DNA of 19,183 nucleotides from Desulfobulbaceae bacterium UBA2276 (GTDB lineage: Bacteria; Desulfobacterota; Desulfobulbia; Desulfobulbales; Desulfocapsaceae). The notes under the pieces were generated by a model that worked only from the letters and a program-made list of their open reading frames with translations, searched no databases and was not told the DNA's origin. Made by a program: the position numbers and the translations under genes. The stretch covers positions 15,476 through 34,658 of the forward strand of contig DDWW01000040.1 in the NCBI GenBank assembly GCA_002347085.1, written 5' to 3'. The stretch's first letter is position 1. Every line of letters begins with the position of its first letter. This document shows, piece after piece, positions 14,094-19,183 of the stretch.

Positions 14094-14672
14094 TCACTTA
14101 TGCTGAACGGGGTCTGATACCGGCGGCGCGGGAGTTCCGGGTGACCCGGGCGGGGTTGCGACCGCTGGGGCCTCCATTGGATCAGACTCAGGGATCGGAT
14201 CGCTCTTGGGCGTTACGACTTCCGGCACCCGTTGATGTGCCTCCCGTATCAGGCCTTTTTCAATATCCAGGGTCTGCCCTGGTCGCAAGGAGTAGGTTTT
14301 TCTTTTTTCCTCCACGCGCAACTCGATCTGTCCGGCCGTAAACGGTTCCCGCACCCGCACATTTTCGGGCAATTGTGAGCGGTCATATGACACCCCGTTC
14401 AGCCAGACGGTCTGCCTGCCATTGCTACGGGTCATAACGCCGCTCAGGGTTACAAATGCCGGTTTTTCCGGCTGTGCAGGCTTCTCCGACAACACCCCCT
14501 GCTTTTCCTGCATAAGCGATATCTCGTCCGGCGAAGCCCAGCGCATCCGTTCGAGGATTACCCGCTCCTCCTCCGTGAAAAACAGCCGTCCCAATGGCTC
14601 TGCCACCAGACTCGAAGGGTAAAGCAAACAGACGTACACTATCAGAGCCATTCTCACGCTCAAAACCTTCAT
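14094..14672 (-). CDS. Periplasmic GspC/PilP/MshK-like protein
   Basis: Predicted exported 192-residue protein. A signal peptide (1-24, cut at SLVA|EP) is followed by RLFFTEEERVILERMRW, a motif often seen in small proteins of MSHA and T2SS-type clusters. Then comes a short beta domain (about 73-125: VTLSGVMTRSNGRQTVWLNG ... LRPGQTLDIEKG) like the homology region of GspC and PilP, which link the inner-membrane platform to the secretin. The last 45 residues are Pro/Ser-rich and probably disordered. It overlaps the PilO-like gene by 4 bp (ATGA), a sign of coupled translation. The family assignment rests on pattern and position, so the exact name is open. Confidence 0.65.
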   Translation of the reverse strand: MKVLSVRMALIVYVCLLYPSSLVAEPLGRLFFTEEERVILERMRWASPDEISLMQEKQGVLSEKPAQPEKPAFVTLSGVMTRSNGRQTVWLNGVSYDRSQLPENVRVREPFTAGQIELRVEEKRKTYSLRPGQTLDIEKGLIREAHQRVPEVVTPKSDPIPESDPMEAPAVATPPGSPGTPAPPVSDPVQHK

Positions 14673-15352
14673 GGCTTCATCTCCGCCGGGAGAGACGTGA
14701 TCCCGCCCCCCGCCTCTCCCGGCGCCTCAGGTTTCAACGTCAACCAGAAGATCTTGCATACGGCGCTCAAGTTTTCTTTCAACTCTAACGACTCCTTTTC
14801 CACCTCACTCCCACGGCTGATCGAACACTCTTCGACAACAAATACGCCCCGTCCGACACTTCGTAACTCCTGGAGCAAGCGAGTAAGATCATCTTCATGC
14901 AGCAAGGGCAATGTTATCTCAATTTGACTTGAACGTAATGAGAGATAGGCACCAGCATCCTCCGGTAATCCTTCCTTCAGAGGCATTACCACCTGCTGAC
15001 CAATATCGAACTGGAGCGGATAGAGCTTGTGCCGCGCCCGAATATGGCCCAGCGCCTCCACTAATTCGAGACGCGTCTCGTCGCCGATCACTCCGCTTGT
15101 CTGCAACTGGCGATACCTCTCACTATAGTTGCGAATTGTCTTTTCTTCTTCCTCAATCGCGCGCAACGCTGTTTCACCGTTGTCTCGTTCCATCTGGGCT
15201 GCCTGCATGGCTGCCAGACCGATCTTCTGGAACTTACCGACCCCGCCATACCAAACCGCACTGGCAATCAGACAGATGATCAGGAGCAAAACCGGCCATT
15301 TCAAGAGCAACATATCCGCAGATAAAAAAGATTTTTTTTTGACCCTCACCAT
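14669..15352 (-). CDS. PilO/GspM-like platform protein
   Basis: Bitopic inner-membrane protein of 227 residues. It has a short basic cytoplasmic tail (MVRVKKK), one TM at about 19-36 (WPVLLLIICLIASAVWYG), a coiled-coil segment (about 45-85) and a periplasmic domain with two short alpha/beta repeats, as in PilO and GspM. These proteins pair with PilN/GspL to form the assembly platform. It lies 7 bp after the PilM-PilN gene and overlaps the next gene by 4 bp. Sequence similarity in this family is low, so topology and position carry the call. Confidence 0.7.
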   Translation of the reverse strand: MVRVKKKSFLSADMLLLKWPVLLLIICLIASAVWYGGVGKFQKIGLAAMQAAQMERDNGETALRAIEEEEKTIRNYSERYRQLQTSGVIGDETRLELVEALGHIRARHKLYPLQFDIGQQVVMPLKEGLPEDAGAYLSLRSSQIEITLPLLHEDDLTRLLQELRSVGRGVFVVEECSISRGSEVEKESLELKENLSAVCKIFWLTLKPEAPGEAGGGITSLPAEMKP

Positions 15353-15359
15353 TTCTTTT

Positions 15360-17003
15360 TCACTGCCTCACTTCAGACGTAAGTTGTAATGAAAAATCTG
15401 CTTTGAACGCCTCGCCATTCAAGGTAGCCTTAATCGAGCCATCCGGACTAATTTCCGTGGGCATGGCCATAGGTGTAACCGTAAGACCTTGATTCAGCTC
15501 CAAAGTGGTAATAAAACGAGTAATACTCTGATGGGCGGCCAGAAACCCCCCATTCGGGAAAACGCTTCCTTCAAGAGTGGTAATCACCTGAGCCTTGCCG
15601 GCGAGCATCCCCAGCAACAGGGCAGGAACGGCCGTCTTTCCCTGTTGTTCCCCACCCTCCCCTTCGGGTTGCTCAACCACGGGCAATTGTCCGTCACCCA
15701 TTCCCTCAGCGCCGTTTTCTTCAGTGCTACCGGCGACACCAGTCAGTTTCCAGTCAAGATTCCGCACCCGAATATCTGGACAAAGAACCAGGGCGCGACT
15801 CACCAGCCCCATCATTCCCCCCGGGTAAACCGTCTGGCGCTGGATCGCGTCAACTGAATCAACAACTTTCTGCATGGCCTGGGCGGGAATTGGCGCTTCA
15901 GGGAAGTTCTGCTGCACCGACGAATATTGTTGAGATAACTGCTTAGCCTCCTGCTTGAGACGATTTTCTACTTGTCGTTGTTTGAATCCATCTCTCAATA
16001 ATGGAAAACTCGTCGCCAAAACAACCGCAAAAAACAATGACGTCCCCAGAATAATCCCCTTACGAAGCTGACGCAGGCGATAATATCGCAGGACTAGATT
16101 CGAGCCATAGACATTAAACAAGCCCTTCGTTCGCAAGGCCTGCATCAAGGCCAGAAAAACCACGCCCTGCCCGTCTTCCCGGGCTGGATCAATTCCCAGT
16201 TCCGCGGCCACAACTCCGGTTTCATGAAGTTGAAAACGCATCAGTGAAGTACTCTCCAACTTTGCACCGATTTCTTCACCGATTTCACCCTGGACAGTGA
16301 GATCAACCTCCAGGGGCTGGTCACGGGCGAGAAGCTTCAATCGTTCCAGATATTGACGGGTATGGGTGCACTCGCCAAGGATCGTTTCCGCAAGAGCGTT
16401 GAGATGAATTGTTGCAAGCGAGGTCAGGCGACTGAATTTCACATGCCCAGCCTGAAGGTAGGTCTGACGCAGGCCGCCATGATGCCCGATATTCACCAGC
16501 AGCAGATGAGGTATATGAGCAAGCTTCCGGGAATCAGCAAACGACTCCAGCAACCACGGGACCGAGAGAACTCCCTGTAATGGAGCTTTCTGAGCGAGGA
16601 TCCGATTTACCCAGAATGCTATCTGCTCATTATTCGTCAGTGCGCAGAACAACACCTGGTCATCGCGCCGCCCACCCGTCTCTCGTCCCTGAACCCGAGC
16701 AGCGCGATATTCAGTGGTGCGGAAGAACTGGGCCAATTTCCTCTCCAGGAGAGCACGGCGGTCACGGCCCAGGACATGAGCGGCATTCTCCTGGCGGAAA
16801 TCCTCTTCAATCACATCCGTGACAAGATACAGGGGGCAATCAGGCGGGCTGTTCAGATAATGATCAAACGCGCCCAAGCCCTCTTCGTCGGCAGCAAACT
16901 GGGCAACAGGCAGGAGTACGCCATTCTGCCAGGTGAAGGCGCTCAGATTCCGCGAGGTCAGCAGTAACACGCGGACAATGGATGAATTTGAAAAGATGCC
17001 CAT
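15360..17003 (-). CDS. PilM-PilN fusion (GspL-like)
   Basis: 547 residues from the ATG at 17003; a longer frame from 17072 would overlap gspF by 61 bp and adds no recognisable sequence. The N-terminal 300 residues resemble the actin-like PilM/GspL cytoplasmic fold, with LLLVNIGHHGGLRQTY (167-182) in the position of the phosphate-binding loop. One TM lies at about 316-336 (GIILGTSLFFAVVLATSFPLL). After it come a coiled coil (340-365) and a PilN-like periplasmic part, interrupted by an acidic Gly/Glu/Gln-rich low-complexity insert at about 425-457. It recruits the GspE-type ATPase to the membrane in related systems. The GspF stop lies 8 bp upstream. There is no good ribosome site, so coupling is likely. 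Confidence 0.78.
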   Translation of the reverse strand: MGIFSNSSIVRVLLLTSRNLSAFTWQNGVLLPVAQFAADEEGLGAFDHYLNSPPDCPLYLVTDVIEEDFRQENAAHVLGRDRRALLERKLAQFFRTTEYRAARVQGRETGGRRDDQVLFCALTNNEQIAFWVNRILAQKAPLQGVLSVPWLLESFADSRKLAHIPHLLLVNIGHHGGLRQTYLQAGHVKFSRLTSLATIHLNALAETILGECTHTRQYLERLKLLARDQPLEVDLTVQGEIGEEIGAKLESTSLMRFQLHETGVVAAELGIDPAREDGQGVVFLALMQALRTKGLFNVYGSNLVLRYYRLRQLRKGIILGTSLFFAVVLATSFPLLRDGFKQRQVENRLKQEAKQLSQQYSSVQQNFPEAPIPAQAMQKVVDSVDAIQRQTVYPGGMMGLVSRALVLCPDIRVRNLDWKLTGVAGSTEENGAEGMGDGQLPVVEQPEGEGGEQQGKTAVPALLLGMLAGKAQVITTLEGSVFPNGGFLAAHQSITRFITTLELNQGLTVTPMAMPTEISPDGSIKATLNGEAFKADFSLQLTSEVRQ

Positions 17004-17011
17004 GGGATAAA

Positions 17012-18214
17012 TCACATCTTGATTTTGCTGATTGTATCGTAGATCGGCCCCAGCACCGAGAGCATAACCCATCCGAGGATAGCTCCCAGCACGACGGTCA
17101 TGGCCGGCTCAATCAGAGCCTGCACCTTGCCGATAGCATCCTGAATATCACGATCATAAAAATAACTGACATTTAACAGGGCATCGTCAAGGGCGCCGGT
17201 GGACTCACCTATTTTCAGCATCCGCACCACCAGCGGCGGAAACAGGCCGCTTGCTTCAAATCCGGCGGCAATGCTGACGCCCTCACGAATACTGGCCCCT
17301 ACGTCCTGCAAGGCCTCTTTAATAACCACATTCCCCACAATCCCTTCCGAGATCTCCAGACAATGTAAAACCGGAATTCCCGCTCTATACATCATGGCAA
17401 AAAAATTGGCAAAACGGGAAAGCATAAGCTTTTTCAGCACCGGACCAATCAACCAGATCTTCATTTTCCAATCATCGAGCAGGTAGCGCACCTTGGGGTT
17501 GGTCGCCGCCAGATATTTGATTACGACAAAAATGGTCACAGGAATAATCAGAATCAGATACCAGTAGTTCACACAGAAATAAGAAACGGCAATCAGGGCC
17601 CGGGTATGGAGCGGCAAGACCCCGCCCATCTCCTTGATAAACCCTATCAATTGGGGCACCAGGTAGACCATCAGAAAGAAGGTGACTCCAAAGACCACCG
17701 TGCCGACAAAGGCCGGAAAAATCAATATTTTTTTGGTCGTGGAAGCAAGCTCATCATGCCATTTGATCGTCTTGGTAAGCGAAGCAAAGACCTCGGCCAG
17801 TTGCCCCGTGGTCTCACCAGCCTTGATCAGATTGACAAAGAGGGTGTCAAAGACCACGGGATGTTCCGCCATGGCCGCTGACAGGTTTTTTCCCCCTTCC
17901 ACCTCATCAATCAGATTGGCAATCACCTCACGGAACCGAGGATGCTCCATGCTGTCCCGCAGATCAGCCAAGCCCTCCAGCAGCGGCACCCCGGCCTGAA
18001 GCAACTGCTCCATGTGAAAACAGAAGTTAATCAGATCAATCCGCCGCACCTTGCCCATACCCAGAGATAGAGCCTGATTCCGCACCTTGTAGGTGATAAG
18101 ATCAAGCCCCATACGCAGCAGGCGCTGTTCCAGATCAGCAACATTGGCGGCGTCCAGATTGCCGTTTCTGACCTTGCCTTTACTGGTAATGGCTTTGTAT
18201 TGAAAAAGTGGCAT
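17012..18214 (-). CDS. gspF: GspF/PilC inner-membrane assembly protein
   Basis: Polytopic platform protein on which the ATPase turns to add pilin subunits. The 400 residues carry the N-terminal FQYKAITSKGKVRNGNLDA segment and two copies of the T2SSF domain: about 60-185 (FCFHMEQLLQAGVPLLEGL ... LIKAGETTGQLAEVF) and about 265-390 (FANFFAMMYRAGIPVLHCLE ... LKIGESTGALDDAL). TM helices lie at about 165-190, 212-238 and 370-395. Length and motifs are standard. It starts 15 bp after the gspE-type stop codon, with no clear Shine-Dalgarno, consistent with one polycistronic message. Confidence 0.95.
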   Translation of the reverse strand: MPLFQYKAITSKGKVRNGNLDAANVADLEQRLLRMGLDLITYKVRNQALSLGMGKVRRIDLINFCFHMEQLLQAGVPLLEGLADLRDSMEHPRFREVIANLIDEVEGGKNLSAAMAEHPVVFDTLFVNLIKAGETTGQLAEVFASLTKTIKWHDELASTTKKILIFPAFVGTVVFGVTFFLMVYLVPQLIGFIKEMGGVLPLHTRALIAVSYFCVNYWYLILIIPVTIFVVIKYLAATNPKVRYLLDDWKMKIWLIGPVLKKLMLSRFANFFAMMYRAGIPVLHCLEISEGIVGNVVIKEALQDVGASIREGVSIAAGFEASGLFPPLVVRMLKIGESTGALDDALLNVSYFYDRDIQDAIGKVQALIEPAMTVVLGAILGWVMLSVLGPIYDTISKIKM

Positions 18215-18229
18215 GGCAAAGATAGCTGT

Positions 18230-19183
18230 TTAATCGTTCAAACGATACGTCAGATCAACGACCCGGCTGATCTCATCCAGACTGGTGGTACCATCAAGCA
18301 CCCGCCGACAGGCATCGTCGGCTAAAGGACGGAAACCGCCGGCCAGGGCCTTGTTCAACAGCTCACGGGTACTGCACCGCCTGGCAATCAGCTCTTCCAG
18401 ATCGGCATTGATGCGAAGGAGCTCCATAACTGTGGTGCGGCCCTTATATCCTTGCTGCTCACACGCCTTGCACCCTGCCGGTTGATATAGAACGACCTCT
18501 TTGGCCGTCGTATCAACCCCAAGCAGTTTCAACTCCAACTCACTCGCATAATAGGCATATTTACATTCTGGACACAGTTTCCGCACCAGACGCTGAGCGA
18601 CAATACCGATGATATTACCGGCCATAATATCCGGCAACACCCCGATATCCAACAAACGTGGAAGAGCCCCAACCGCCGAATTCGTATGGAGGGTAGAAAA
18701 GACCTGGTGGCCAGTCATCGCGGCGCGAAAGGCCATCTCGGCCGTTTCATGGTCACGGATCTCGCCGACCAGGATAATGTCAGGATCCTGGCGCATCATC
18801 GAGCGAATTCCATCGGCAAAACCCATCTTGGCCGACTCATTGATTGAGGTCTGACGGATCATGGTCATGGGATACTCCACAGGATCTTCCATTGTCATGA
18901 TATTCACCGCTTCGGTATTGACATGACCCAAAACCGAGTAGAGGGTCGTCGTCTTGCCGCTACCCGTGGGGCCAGTCACCAGGATAATACCTTCCGGCCG
19001 GGCCAGCATCAACTTGAGCTGATCAAGATTGTCATCGGTGAGACCGAGATGATGCAAGGCAACCAGACTTTTTTGTCGATCGAGAATTCGGAGGACGATA
19101 TTCTCGCCATGCACCGTCGGTTGGGCCGCTACCCGAAAATCAATCTGCCGTCCGACCAGGGCGAGCGAAATCCGGCCATCCTG
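18230..19183 (-). CDS. gspE: GspE/PilB assembly ATPase, 5' end outside window
   Basis: Cytoplasmic hexameric ATPase that powers pilin or pseudopilin assembly. The frame stays open to the window edge, giving 317 visible residues of a protein usually near 500-570; the N-terminal part is missing. An internal GTG at 19114 is not the real start, because conserved family sequence (DFRVAAQPTVHGENIVLRIL) continues upstream. Visible motifs: Walker A GPTGSGKTT (71-79), the Asp-box region MTMEDPVEYP, Walker B DIILVGEIRD with HETAEMAFRAAMTGH, and a four-cysteine metal site (LCPEC ... CKACEQQG). The zinc site is typical of GspE/PilB and absent from PilT retraction ATPases, so this is an extension ATPase. 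It heads the visible part of the operon. Confidence 0.96.
   Translation of the reverse strand, partial: QDGRISLALVGRQIDFRVAAQPTVHGENIVLRILDRQKSLVALHHLGLTDDNLDQLKLMLARPEGIILVTGPTGSGKTTTLYSVLGHVNTEAVNIMTMEDPVEYPMTMIRQTSINESAKMGFADGIRSMMRQDPDIILVGEIRDHETAEMAFRAAMTGHQVFSTLHTNSAVGALPRLLDIGVLPDIMAGNIIGIVAQRLVRKLCPECKYAYYASELELKLLGVDTTAKEVVLYQPAGCKACEQQGYKGRTTVMELLRINADLEELIARRCSTRELLNKALAGGFRPLADDACRRVLDGTTSLDEISRVVDLTYRLND

Noticed and set aside
17004..17072. Longer N-terminus for the PilM-PilN fusion
   Set aside because: It overlaps the end of the GspF gene by 61 bp and adds no family sequence; the ATG at 17003 fits the operon spacing.
1..19183. CRISPR array, phage genes or a known defence island
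   Set aside because: No regularly spaced direct repeats, cas genes, integrase or capsid genes were found; the only mobile items are the IS and the palindromic element.

Overview
The window is about 19 kb of bacterial chromosome at moderate G+C. The protein set points to a Gram-negative bacterium: a type II secretion / type IV pilus-type assembly operon, a membrane-bound diguanylate cyclase and a secreted protein. Gene content and style suggest a Desulfobacterota (Desulfobulbales-like) organism. That is an inference from protein resemblance; no marker gene here proves it.

Left part (1-4402). A minus-strand tRNA cluster (tRNA-Asn, then a tRNA-Pro cut by the window edge) has a clear promoter. 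Divergent from it, on the plus strand, are pyruvate kinase and a two-TM GAF-GGDEF diguanylate cyclase with an intact active site and I-site. A perfect 15-bp inverted repeat and a possible 24-codon leader ORF lie upstream of pyk. The convergent gap after the cyclase holds two hairpins, one an unusually long nested palindrome.

Middle (4403-8941). On the minus strand are an unrecognised secreted protein and an ABC-F ATPase of the YbiT/YkpA type, separated by a MITE-like palindromic element of about 155 bp. Next comes a degenerate IS3-family (IS407-like) element. Its OrfA has lost the N-terminal half at a fold-back palindrome, and its OrfB is broken by a TG dinucleotide duplication, yet the A6G programmed-frameshift site is still present. 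A gene-free stretch then ends in a strong terminator.

Right part (8942-19183). This is one long minus-strand locus. In transcription order it encodes GspE/PilB ATPase (5' end outside the window), GspF/PilC, a PilM-PilN (GspL-like) fusion, a PilO/GspM-like protein, a GspC/PilP/MshK-like periplasmic protein, a small two-TM protein, a Uma2-family nuclease-fold protein, a pseudopilin with a cysteine-rich tail, an LPGD-type pseudopilin, an unannotated 51-residue ORF, a REC-Fis response regulator, an overlapping histidine kinase, and a second LPGD-type pilin. Overlaps and very short gaps argue for one transcript down to the kinase; the last pilin has its own leader and terminator. The assembly genes would build a pilus or pseudopilus across the inner membrane, and the downstream two-component pair is well placed to control pilin expression. 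The secretin and prepilin peptidase are not in the window. The most interesting novelty candidates are the 51-residue ORF, the pilin/two-component arrangement, the cysteine-rich pseudopilin and the intergenic palindromes.
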